DNA of 64,000 bases. It comes from Myxococcales bacterium (lineage in GTDB: Bacteria; Myxococcota_A; Polyangia; Nannocystales; Nannocystaceae). The notes beneath the pieces were generated by a model, which saw nothing but the letters and a program-made list of their open reading frames with translations, was not told the origin of the DNA and did no database searches. The position numbers and the translations under genes were made by a program. Below are positions 49,664 through 57,301 of the stretch, piece after piece. The stretch spans positions 189,248-253,247 of the forward strand of contig JACKDW010000012.1 of assembly GCA_020633295.1 (NCBI GenBank). Direction: 5' to 3'. Numbering within the stretch: position 1 is the first letter of the stretch; each line of letters opens with the position of its first letter.

Positions 49664-49752
49664 GGTACTGGTGTTGTTGCGGCGGGAGTTGAACCCGCGC
49701 CTACAGAGTTGCAATCTGTCGCTCTACCGAGTGAGCTTCGCGTGTGAGTACC
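49664..49752 (-). ncRNA. tRNA-like RNA 6, anticodon-loop GCA, split acceptor
   Basis: Read 5' to 3' on the minus strand. GGTACT at the 5' end pairs with AGTACC at the 3' end, followed by an unpaired CACAC / AACAACACC region and a 3-bp helix GCG/CGC. Inside is a good cloverleaf: D stem GCTC/GAGC with CGGTA in the loop, anticodon arm ACAGA-TTGCAAC-TCTGT (U33 present, anticodon GCA), T stem GCGGG-TTCAACT-CCCGC. There is no normal 7-bp acceptor and no CCA end, so a translating tRNA-Cys is unlikely. The GCG/CGC helix replaces GCA/TGC of its two sisters, a compensated change that supports the fold. Confidence 0.75.
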
Positions 49753-49773
49753 GCGCGCGGAGCAGCGAGGAGT

Positions 49774-49828
49774 GGAGACGGCGGGAGTCGAACCCGATAC
49801 GCCGCGCTGGCCAGGTGCGCGCGTCCCC
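49774..49828 (-). ncRNA. tRNA-like RNA 5, mini form with one internal hairpin
   Basis: Only 55 bases. Acceptor GGGGACG pairs with CGTCTCC (seven pairs, one G-U). A T arm TCGGG-TTCGACT-CCCGC is present, but D and anticodon arms are replaced by one hairpin (CGCGC / GCGCG). It lies between two full-size elements and shares its acceptor sequence with RNA 3. It may be a deletion derivative or a distinct functional minihelix. Confidence 0.6.
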
Positions 49829-49877
49829 AGTGTTTGTAGCGGCCAATCGAGGAAAGGGTTCCCCTGCCCGAGGTGAG

Positions 49878-49965
49878 GTACTGGTTGGTTTGCAGCGGGA
49901 GTCGAACCCGCAACCTACAGTTCCCAAAACTGTCGCTCTACCGAGTGAGCTATGCGTGTGAGTAC
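49878..49965 (-). ncRNA. tRNA-like RNA 4, anticodon-loop UGG, split acceptor
   Basis: Same plan as RNA 6: terminal GTACT/AGTAC pairing, internal CACAC / AACCAACC loop, GCA/TGC helix, D arm GCTC-ACTCGGTA-GAGC, anticodon arm ACAGT-TTTGGGA-ACTGT (anticodon UGG, proline type), T arm GCGGG-TTCGACT-CCCGC. The 3' flank (CAGTACCTCACCTCGGGC) is almost identical to that of RNA 2, showing duplication of a larger unit. Confidence 0.75.
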
Positions 49966-49986
49966 GTCGGGCTGAGCAGGGGAGAA

Positions 49987-50130
49987 GGGGACGGCAGGAG
50001 TCGAACCTGCATCTACGCGTGTACGCTCGAGAGGGTGGGCCAGTCGGTCAAGCCGCGGGCCCGAGTTCCAGAGCCTGGACAAGGCTGTCAAAGTTGGATG
50101 CTTTGTGCTCTACCGTTGAGCTACGTCCCC
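49987..50130 (-). ncRNA. tRNA-like RNA 3 with a 78-base insertion after the anticodon arm
   Basis: The 144-base element has a perfect 7-bp acceptor (GGGGACG/CGTCCCC), D arm GCTC-AACGGTA-GAGC, an anticodon arm CAAAG-CATCCAA-CTTTG and a T arm GCAGG-TTCGACT-CCTGC. In the anticodon loop the position before the anticodon (33) is A, not U, which argues against decoding. Between the anticodon stem and T stem lie 78 bases (50011-50088) that can form three hairpins (AGCCT/AGGCT, GGGCC/GGCCC, GCGT/ACGC). No CCA is encoded. It could alternatively be a tRNA-Gly relic with an inserted sequence. Confidence 0.7.
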
Positions 50131-50208
50131 AGATTGTGACAGTGGTATGTTGTGTCTTGGTGCTCCTGAAGGAGATCGGCGAAAAGGGTATCCGCGGCCC
50201 GAGGTGAG

Positions 50209-50294
50209 GTACTGTTTGGATTGCAGCGGGAATCGAACCCGCTCCTACAGTTGAAGAGACTGTCGCTCAACCGATGAGCTATGCGTGTGAGTAC
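50209..50294 (-). ncRNA. tRNA-like RNA 2, anticodon-loop CUU, split acceptor
   Basis: Terminal GTACT/AGTAC pairing, internal CACAC / AATCCAAAC loop, GCA/TGC helix, D arm GCTC-ATCGGTT-GAGC, anticodon arm ACAGT-CTCTTCA-ACTGT (U33 present; CUU, lysine type, but C at position 37 is unusual), T arm GCGGG-TTCGATT-CCCGC. The same 5' leader (CGACGTACTCACACGCATAG) precedes RNA 4. Confidence 0.75.
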
Positions 50295-50316
50295 GTCGAG
50301 ATGAGCCGCGAATGAC

Positions 50317-50369
50317 GGGGCCGTGAGGTTCGAGCCTCGGCGTTTCGGCCTGCTCCGCGAGCGGGCCCC
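50317..50369 (-). ncRNA. Possible degenerate mini tRNA-like RNA 1
   Basis: First element of the array on the minus strand, 53 bases. GGGGCC pairs with GGCCCC as a 6-bp end helix; inside are a hairpin GCTC-GCG-GAGC and a T-arm-like GAGG-CTCGAA-CCTC with a loop one base short. It has the same plan as RNA 5 but no strict consensus, so it may be a decayed copy. Confidence 0.4.
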
Positions 50370-50641
50370 GGCGAGCGTCGCGGGTCTGCGGCGCTCGCCC
50401 ACTAGCTTTGCAGGCCGCGTGCCAAGGCTGAACTCGCCGATGTTGACGGGCCGCGCTGCCTCCCGCGCCGTCGACGATCCGGGACACGCGAGAGATATCT
50501 AGATCTCGATACGTCAGGATATCTCAAGCGCAGCGCGCGAATTCGCCCCTCGCAGCCCGCGATCGCGCCCCGCCACGCGCTGGAGCAGCTCATGGCGGCG
50601 CGATGGCGCGACCGGGCATCCCCATCGCGTTCGCGCCGCGC

Positions 50642-51634
50642 TCAGAGGTTGAACTGCTGGCCGTCGGCGACCGACAGGACCTCGCGCTCCTTGAGCTCCA
50701 CGCCCTTGTTGCGCGCGAACTCCAGGACCTCCGTGCGCACGGCGTCGACGACCTCGTCAGAGGCGGTCGGGTCGTGGTGGATGAGGCCGATACGCGGGAT
50801 GTCGGTGGCCTTGAGGATCGCCGCCACCCAGCGCGGGTTCCCGTGGCCGAAGCCGGCGCACATCTTGTAGCGCGCCATCGAGTACTGGCAGTCGACGGCG
50901 AGGAAGTCCGCGCCCTTGAGGAAGCGCGCGAGGTCTGCCGTCACCTGGACCTGCGCCTCGTGATCGGTGAGCAGCACGAAGGAGGCGACCAGGCGCATGT
51001 TCGCGTCGAATTCCTCGAAGCGGTACGCGAGCGTGACCTGCGGGTGCACGCAGCGGAACGCGCGGACGAACAGCACCTTCTCCGGGTCGCGCAGCTTGTC
51101 GCCGAACTCGATCTGCTTCAGCTCGCCCTTGACCACGCGGCGGTAGGTCGAGTGCTTGATCATCGTCCGCTCGTTCTGATGGAAGCAGATGACGTCGTCG
51201 GACGACACCTCGGGCGGCGTCGCGTCGACCGTGCCGATCGCCTCGCGGATCTTCTCGGCGGTGACCGGGAAGCGCGGGATCGAGAATTCGTTCTCGAGCG
51301 CCGCGAGCGGCCCGAAGGGCAGGTTGTGGCTGTCCATGTCCACCGGCCCGAACAGGTGCTTCTTGATCGAGTTGACGAACATCAGCGGGCACATCGAGAG
51401 ACCGTTGACGTGATCGTTGTGATAGTGGGTGAACAGCAGGTTGAGGTCCTCGACCGCGTTCGGCCCGCGCTCGCTGATGATCTGGCTGCCGAACTCGTAG
51501 AACCCCGTGCCCGCGTCGATCACGATGCGCGAGGCCTCGGAGACGCGCGACGAGCGAATCTCCCAGCACGTGGTGTTGCCGCCGTACCGGGCGACGTCCG
51601 GGCGGCACACCGTGATGGAGCCGCGGGTTCCCAT
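50642..51634 (-). CDS. Metallo-beta-lactamase-fold hydrolase (RNase Z/PhnP-like)
   Basis: About 330 residues from ATG 51634, which gives the family start MGTRGSITV followed by ARYGGNTTC; in-frame ATGs at 51649 and 51655 are alternatives, but a TATATA stretch lies only a few bases before them. The zinc motif HYHNDH is at residues 70-75, with a later AVDCQYSM Asp and LIHHDPTAS His as further ligands. The fold covers tRNA 3'-processing nucleases, cyclic-nucleotide phosphodiesterases and PhnP; an RNase Z exosite is not evident. It lies upstream of, and on the same strand as, the tRNA-like RNA array, which makes an RNA-processing role worth testing but not established. Confidence 0.82.
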   Translation of the reverse strand: MGTRGSITVCRPDVARYGGNTTCWEIRSSRVSEASRIVIDAGTGFYEFGSQIISERGPNAVEDLNLLFTHYHNDHVNGLSMCPLMFVNSIKKHLFGPVDMDSHNLPFGPLAALENEFSIPRFPVTAEKIREAIGTVDATPPEVSSDDVICFHQNERTMIKHSTYRRVVKGELKQIEFGDKLRDPEKVLFVRAFRCVHPQVTLAYRFEEFDANMRLVASFVLLTDHEAQVQVTADLARFLKGADFLAVDCQYSMARYKMCAGFGHGNPRWVAAILKATDIPRIGLIHHDPTASDEVVDAVRTEVLEFARNKGVELKEREVLSVADGQQFNL

Positions 51635-51896
51635 GGCACGGACTAGCATTCGCAATGGCTATATAACACAACGGAACGTTTCCAGTCGCGACGGTCACGC
51701 GCGCCGCTCCGCGAAACCGCGCCCGCGCGGCTTCGCCAGCGCGCGCCGGGCAGCATCGCGCGGCGCCGCGGTCACGAGCCCGACCGAGCGCCCCGGCGCG
51801 CAGCATCGCTCACGCGACGGACGCGGCGACCCGGCGCGCGTGACCGAAGGTTCATGAAGCCCCGCGTCTCCGCTCGCGCGCCGGCGCGCCGACGCG

Positions 51897-54083
51897 TCAG
51901 TTGTAGTCCGGCAGCAGCGAGTACTTCTCGGAGTGCTCGAGCTGCTGCGCCGTGAAGTCCTCGGGGTACTCGACCTTGACATCGACGATCGAGCCGCCTT
52001 GCTCGACCGGGACGAGCCGCGGCTGGATGAAGCCGGAGTACGGCGCGATCCCAAGCGTCGCGTAGCGCTGCTTGACCTGCTTGTGCAGCGCCGCGTCGAC
52101 CTTCACGCCGTAGCCCTCGATCAGCGCCTTGCCGGCGGCGAAGTCCCCCGTGGACTTGATGCGCTGGATCTCGCGCAGCAGCTCGCCGAACAGCGCGCGC
52201 AGGCGCTCGTAGTCGCGGATGACGAAGTAGGTCTTGCCGCCGCGCTCGACTCGCTCGATCACCGTGTCCGCCGCGCCCCGCTCGAACGCCCACTTCGCGA
52301 CCATCTGCCGGTTGCGCATGTGCGACTCCTCGATGTCGGCGCCGAGCTCGAGGCGCGCGAGCTGGATCATCAGCCCGTTGCGGATGTAGCTGTCGTACGC
52401 GGCCTTGCCGACGTCGAGCGAGGGCATGAGCCCGAGCTCGACGAGCTTGGGGTCGAGCACGAAGTACAGCGCGACGAGGTCGGCGCGGCCCTCCTCGAGC
52501 GCGGAGGCGTAGCTCTTGAGCGTCTCCTTCGGCGTCTTGACGCCCGGCTCGATCGCGCCGGAGGCGTGGCCGATGACCTCGTGCATGTCGACCTTGAGCG
52601 TGCTCGCGAGCGGCCCGAACGCGCGCCCGCGCTCGATCTCCTCGGGCGAGGAGGCGAACTCCTCGAGCAGCCCGCTCGTGCGCCGCGACTCGTCGTAGGC
52701 CGTCACGATGTTGCCGAGGTTGACGGACTTCGAGCCGTGCTGCTGGCGGATCCAGTTGGCGTTGGGCAGGTTGATGCCGATCGGCGTGGTCGGGGCCGCG
52801 TCGCCGCTCTCGACGACGACGGTGATGACCTTGGCGGAGATGCCCGTTACGTCCTGCTTCTTGTGCTTGTCCTCGATCGGCGCGTGATCCTCGAACCACT
52901 GCGCGTTCGCGCCGATCTTCGCGATGCGCTCGGACGCGACCAGGTCCTTGATCGAGACCACGGACTCGAAGGTCCCCTTGTAGCCGAGCGGGTCGTTGTA
53001 GACCTCGATGAAGCCGTTGACCACGTCGAGGCGGGACTCGGTGTCCTTGACCCAGGCGATGTTGTACTCGTCCCACGCGCGCAGATCGCCGGTCTTGTAG
53101 AACGTCACGAGCTTGCTCAGCGCGTCGCGCTGGGCCGGGTTCTCGGCGACCGTCACGGCGCGCTCGAGCCAGTAGACGACGCGCTCGATCGCCGGCCCGT
53201 ACATGCCGCCGACCTTCCAGACCTTCTCGACGATCGCGCCGCCCTGCTTGACGAGCTTTGAGTTGAGCCCGTGCGACACCGGCGTCTCGTCGTCGTCCGC
53301 CGCGGCCTGCTTGTAGAACGCCTCGACCTCGGCCTGGGTCACGCCCTCGTAGAAGTTGACCGCGGAGCCCTGGACCTGATCGACGCCGTCGCCGCGGTTG
53401 ACCCGCTTGGCGTCGACGGCCGGATCAAAGAGGATCGGCGTGAGCTTGGCGATCAGCGCCTCGACGTCCTCGCCCTCCTGCAGCGGCAGCGCGCTCGCGT
53501 CGCTCTGGCGCGCCGCCTCGGCGAAGAACTCGGCGGTGAAGCCGGGGGTGTACTTCTGGCTCGAGTAGTCGTGGTGGATGCCGCGCGCGAACCACACGAG
53601 CTTGAGGTACTCGTGCAGCTGTCGGAACGACGCGCTGGTCTTGTCGCCCTTGTAGGTGCGGTAGATCGCCTCGAGCGTCCGCCGGATCACGAGGTTGTGC
53701 TTGTACTTCTGGTCCCAGATGATGTCGCGCCCCGAGAGCGCCGCCTCGTACAGGTAGTAGGCGAGCTGCTTCTGCTGGGGGGTGAGCGATTCGAAGCCGT
53801 AGATCTGGTAGCGCAGGACGCGGCTGTCGGCGAACTGCTCGCTGAAGAACTCGAACTCCGCCGAGATGTCCGGCGGGGAGGGTCGCTGCGCCGGATCGAA
53901 TTCGGGCTTGCCGACCTCCGCGCCGCGGGTGGTCTCCTGCTTCGTCTCCTGCGTCGTCTCCTGCGTCGCCTCCTGCTTCGTCTCCTGCTGCGTCACGCCG
54001 CGCGCGGGCGTGGGTGACGAGGGTTGACAGGCCGGCGTGAGCGCGAGCGCGATGGCGAGGAGTCGGGTGAGACGCGGGTTCAC
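51897..54083 (-). CDS. Dipeptidyl-peptidase III (M49) lipoprotein
   Basis: A 728-residue protein. Lipoprotein signal RLLAIALALTPACQP, then a Thr/Gln/Glu/Lys repeat linker. The M49 zinc motifs are both present: HEVIGH at residues 501-506 and EEGRAD at 530-535. Between and before them is the long helical domain of the family (FEFFSEQFADSRVLRYQIYG, YYLYEAALSGRDIIWDQKYK). M49 enzymes cut dipeptides from the N-termini of short peptides. Bacterial forms are often cytosolic or periplasmic; a lipid-anchored one suggests peptide use at the cell surface, in line with the M28 and M48 lipoproteins in this window. Confidence 0.9.
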   Translation of the reverse strand: MNPRLTRLLAIALALTPACQPSSPTPARGVTQQETKQEATQETTQETKQETTRGAEVGKPEFDPAQRPSPPDISAEFEFFSEQFADSRVLRYQIYGFESLTPQQKQLAYYLYEAALSGRDIIWDQKYKHNLVIRRTLEAIYRTYKGDKTSASFRQLHEYLKLVWFARGIHHDYSSQKYTPGFTAEFFAEAARQSDASALPLQEGEDVEALIAKLTPILFDPAVDAKRVNRGDGVDQVQGSAVNFYEGVTQAEVEAFYKQAAADDDETPVSHGLNSKLVKQGGAIVEKVWKVGGMYGPAIERVVYWLERAVTVAENPAQRDALSKLVTFYKTGDLRAWDEYNIAWVKDTESRLDVVNGFIEVYNDPLGYKGTFESVVSIKDLVASERIAKIGANAQWFEDHAPIEDKHKKQDVTGISAKVITVVVESGDAAPTTPIGINLPNANWIRQQHGSKSVNLGNIVTAYDESRRTSGLLEEFASSPEEIERGRAFGPLASTLKVDMHEVIGHASGAIEPGVKTPKETLKSYASALEEGRADLVALYFVLDPKLVELGLMPSLDVGKAAYDSYIRNGLMIQLARLELGADIEESHMRNRQMVAKWAFERGAADTVIERVERGGKTYFVIRDYERLRALFGELLREIQRIKSTGDFAAGKALIEGYGVKVDAALHKQVKQRYATLGIAPYSGFIQPRLVPVEQGGSIVDVKVEYPEDFTAQQLEHSEKYSLLPDYN
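53932..53991 (-). repeat. In-frame 12-bp repeat, five copies
   Basis: Five copies of a GTCTCCTGCKTC-type unit (plus-strand reading), coding for Lys/Thr-Gln-Glu-Thr repeats just after the lipidation site of the dipeptidyl-peptidase. Confidence 0.85.
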
Positions 54084-54362
54084 GGGCGCATGCTAAACGA
54101 TTTCGCGCGCGCGGGCGGCTCCGATCTCGCGTCTGCATCTGCATCTGAGGGGGCGAGCGCGACGCCTCGAGCAATACCTGTCCCCGATAACATGCTTGTA
54201 CCACCATGCGTGTGGGCGCGAGCCGATCTCCGCGCGCGGGCACGCGGCGCGTCGGCGACCGTGCCCGCGCGCGCCCCCGCGTGCTCGCGCGGGCTCGCCT
54301 GGTGACAGGCGCGCGCGCGGGCTCGAAATCGCCGCTGGGCGCGGCGGCGCGGGTGTGCGGCA

Positions 54363-55991
54363 ATGCTGACTCCGAGTGGTCTTATGGGAAGGTTGCATGT
54401 GCTGGAGCGCCGCGCGTCGTTCCTCGACCCGATCCACGGGCTCGTGCGGGTCACGGAGGAGGAGCTCGCGATCATCGACGCGCCGATCTACCAGCGCCTG
54501 CGACACGTGAAGCAGAACGGGCTGCTGTACCTCGTGTTCCCGTCGGCGACGCACACGCGCTTCGAGCACGGGCTCGGGACGCTGCACGTGGCGAACGCGA
54601 TGCTCGAGGCGCTCGTGTACAACTCGGAGGCCTCGCGCGGGAAGCTCTCGTCCATGGCCGCGAACACGCCCGGGCGCGCGCTGGACTTCTCGGACGTCGG
54701 CGATCGGGCGCTGCGCGACCTGGTCCGGATCACGCGGATCGCCGCGCTCGTGCACGACCTCGGGCACGGGCCGCTGTCGCACTCCTTCGATCCCTTCGCG
54801 CCGAGCAAGCAGGCCGTCGCGACGCTGCTCGAGCGCGACGCCGCGCTCGCGCCGCTCGGGTCGCTACGCGCGCACCTCCTCGACCCCAAGCACAAGGAGC
54901 GCGGCGCCCCCGAGCTCCGCGCGCCGATCGACCACGAGGCGATGTCGTGCGTGTTCCTCTGCCACGCGCTCGCGGGGCGCGACGACGCCGCGCTGCTGCG
55001 GGCCGTGAGCGCGGCGCTGCTCGGCGGTCGCGCGCTCGACCAGGTGGCCGAGGAGCACCCGCTGGGTGGGTGGCTGTACCTGATCCATGACCTCGTCGCG
55101 TCGGCGCCGATCGACGCCGATCGCATGGACTACCTCGAGCGCGACAGTCGCTCGTGCGGCGTGACCTACGGGCTGTACGATCGCAACCGCCTGCTCAAGT
55201 CGATGCTGTGCTTTCTCGAGTCAGACGCGACGAGCCGGCCCCGCTTTCGCCTCGGCTGGAAGCGCAGCGGGCTGCGGGCGGTCGAGAACTTCGTCCAGGC
55301 GCGGTTTCAGCTGTTCGCGCAGGTCTACTATCACAAGACCAACACGGCGATAAACGCGATGCTCGACACGATCGGCGCGCTCGCTCGTGACGCGCGTGAC
55401 TCGATGTTCGAGGAGTCACACGCGCGAGACGTGCCGTCGCTCGCGTCGCGCTACTGCGAGCTCACGGACGAGCGGTTCATGCGAGAGCTGTGCGAGACGA
55501 AGCCGCGACCGATTCAGCTGCTCGCGCGCGCGATCCAGCAGCGACGCTTCTACAAGCGGATGCTCGAGGGCGACAAGGCGACGGTCAACAGCGTCATGCG
55601 GCTGCTCGAGCGGCGCGGCGAGGAGGTCGCCGCGGATGAGCTCGCCGCGCTGCGCCCGGTCAAGTCCAGGATCGGCGCGACGAAGGGGCTCTCGTCGGGC
55701 GCGAAGCTGCTCGAGCTCGATCGCGCGGGTCGCTACGTCGTCGCGCCGCGCGCGACGACCTGGGCGGGCGCGTCGCGCACGATCGCCGCGCTCGAGCAGC
55801 ACGACGACGACTTCTGGCGCCTCTACCTGACCGAAGAGGTCGACCGCGCCCGGCGACAGGAGCTGCTCGCGCTCGTGCGCGAGGCGGCGGCCCGCTACGG
55901 CTCGACCGGCGCGGCGCCGTTGTCCGCGCAGCCCCAGGACTCGACGCGCAGCTCCCAGTCCCAGTCGGAGAGGCCGTCCTTGCCGGACTGA
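54363..55991 (+). CDS. HD-domain phosphohydrolase (SAMHD1/dGTPase-like)
   Basis: A 542-residue protein; ATGs at 54363 and 54384 both precede the conserved start (ASFLDPIHGLVRVTEEELAI, YQRLRHVKQNGLLYLVFPSA). The metal motif is complete: HTRFEHGLGT, AALVHDLGHGPLSHSFD, and the late Asp of SAPIDADRMDYLERDSRSCG. This is the branch of HD proteins that includes SAMHD1 and many uncharacterised bacterial nucleotidases; dNTP or nucleotide hydrolysis is inferred. Its last 97 bases overlap the convergent lipoprotein gene, and the C-terminal 30 residues (Ser/Gln-rich) look like read-through. Confidence 0.85.
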   Translation: MLTPSGLMGRLHVLERRASFLDPIHGLVRVTEEELAIIDAPIYQRLRHVKQNGLLYLVFPSATHTRFEHGLGTLHVANAMLEALVYNSEASRGKLSSMAANTPGRALDFSDVGDRALRDLVRITRIAALVHDLGHGPLSHSFDPFAPSKQAVATLLERDAALAPLGSLRAHLLDPKHKERGAPELRAPIDHEAMSCVFLCHALAGRDDAALLRAVSAALLGGRALDQVAEEHPLGGWLYLIHDLVASAPIDADRMDYLERDSRSCGVTYGLYDRNRLLKSMLCFLESDATSRPRFRLGWKRSGLRAVENFVQARFQLFAQVYYHKTNTAINAMLDTIGALARDARDSMFEESHARDVPSLASRYCELTDERFMRELCETKPRPIQLLARAIQQRRFYKRMLEGDKATVNSVMRLLERRGEEVAADELAALRPVKSRIGATKGLSSGAKLLELDRAGRYVVAPRATTWAGASRTIAALEQHDDDFWRLYLTEEVDRARRQELLALVREAAARYGSTGAAPLSAQPQDSTRSSQSQSERPSLPD

Positions 55992-57301
55992 CGCACGCCC
56001 CACCAGCGCCCGTTGGTCATCTCGAGGTGCAGCTCCTTGGGGATGATCTGCGAGGCGTTGAACAGGTGATCGTCGGATTCGAAGGCCAGCGCGGCGCCGA
56101 TCAGCTCCGCGAGCGCGCCGATGCTGGGGAAGATCCAGCCGAGGTCGCCCGGCAGCCCGCCGAGGCCGTCGGCCGCGTCGCCGACCGCGTCGAGCAGCGC
56201 CTGCCAGCCCTCGACCGAGTCCTGCTCGAAGCAGTTGTAGGTGATGAGCATGTTGCCGCCTGGATCGACGACGTCCATGTCCTGCCCCCAGATCACGCCC
56301 TCGGCGAGCGCGTAGGCGTGCTCCTGGCCCTCGTCGAGCGGGGGCGTCGGCGCCAGCAGGCGCAGCTCTGCGGCCGTGTTCGCCTCGCTGACGATGGCGC
56401 AGTAGACCACGTCATTGGGGATGTCCTCCTGCTCCTCGTGCACGATCAGCTTGGCGACGCGGAGCCGCAGCCGCGGCGGCAGGCACTGGCCGTCGTCGGG
56501 CTCGGTGGCGGGGATCGCCGGCGACGACGGACGGGGCTGGAGCTCGACGGGGAGGCGCGCGCGGTAGGCCTCGGGGCGCTCCAGGCCCGCGCGGGCGAGC
56601 GCGGCGCGGATCTTCGCGGCCTGCTCGGGGTGCTCCTCGAGCAGCGCGCGCAGCCGCGCGCTGAGGGGGTCGTCACGCTCGGACGGCGCGGCGAGGGCCG
56701 TCGCGAGCACGCGGACCGACGGGCTCCCTTGTTTAACCTGGTTCTCGAGGAAGGTCTTGAGCTCGCCCGGGGCGTAGGAGTTCATGGTGTGGAGGTCGAG
56801 CGCGGGCAGGTGCGTGTCGATGATCCCGGGGATCAGCACGCCCTCGCAGGGCGGCGCGGCGAGGCACAGCCCGCAGCCGCCGCAGTCCTCCTCGCAGGTC
56901 TGGCAGGTCTCGCCCTCGGCGTCGTCACACACGCCGTCGCCGCAGCCCATGGTGATGGTGGTGCCGGAGTCCGAGTCGCTGCCCGACACGCTGCCGGTGG
57001 TGTCGTCCTCGGGGCACTGACAGCTCCCGTAGCCCGCGCCGTTCGGCATGCACTCCTGGATGCCCTCGCCGCCGCCCGGGCACGCGCAGGCGACCTGGTG
57101 CCCGTTGACGCACACGGGTTCGGGGTTGGTGATGTTGTCGTCCTCCGACGCGGTGCCGCCCGGCATCTCGTCATCACCGCAGGCCGCGAGCAGCAGCAGG
57201 CCGAGACCCGCGAGCGCTCGCGTGAGGCCCTGGGCTCCGCGCCCACACGTCTCGCGCGCTGTGGTTGAGATCACCTGTGAATGATGGGACTTCTCGTGCA
57301 T
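55895..57301 (-). CDS. Cys-rich lipoprotein of unknown function
   Basis: A 468-residue protein from ATG 57301, with GGAGG six bases upstream. Lipoprotein signal ALAGLGLLLLAACGDDE, then Cys-rich segments (VCVNGHQVACACPGGGEGIQ, GCGDGVCDDAEGETCQTCEE) like those around cell-surface enzymes of Myxococcota, and a helical middle. The C-terminal half (VAKLIVHEEQEDIPNDVVYC, WGQDMDVVDPGGNMLITYNC, DWDWELRVESWGC) may be a beta-sandwich but is not recognised. Convergent overlap with the HD gene is supported by the good C-terminal pattern of this protein. Confidence 0.75.
   Translation of the reverse strand: MHEKSHHSQVISTTARETCGRGAQGLTRALAGLGLLLLAACGDDEMPGGTASEDDNITNPEPVCVNGHQVACACPGGGEGIQECMPNGAGYGSCQCPEDDTTGSVSGSDSDSGTTITMGCGDGVCDDAEGETCQTCEEDCGGCGLCLAAPPCEGVLIPGIIDTHLPALDLHTMNSYAPGELKTFLENQVKQGSPSVRVLATALAAPSERDDPLSARLRALLEEHPEQAAKIRAALARAGLERPEAYRARLPVELQPRPSSPAIPATEPDDGQCLPPRLRLRVAKLIVHEEQEDIPNDVVYCAIVSEANTAAELRLLAPTPPLDEGQEHAYALAEGVIWGQDMDVVDPGGNMLITYNCFEQDSVEGWQALLDAVGDAADGLGGLPGDLGWIFPSIGALAELIGAALAFESDDHLFNASQIIPKELHLEMTNGRWWGVRQSGKDGLSDWDWELRVESWGCADNGAAPVEP

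Noticed and set aside
49664..50294. Ordinary tRNA-Cys, tRNA-Pro, tRNA-Lys and tRNA-Gly genes
   Set aside because: Three elements lack a 7-bp acceptor stem, the fourth lacks U33 and has a 78-base insertion, and none encodes CCA. They were called tRNA-like RNAs instead.
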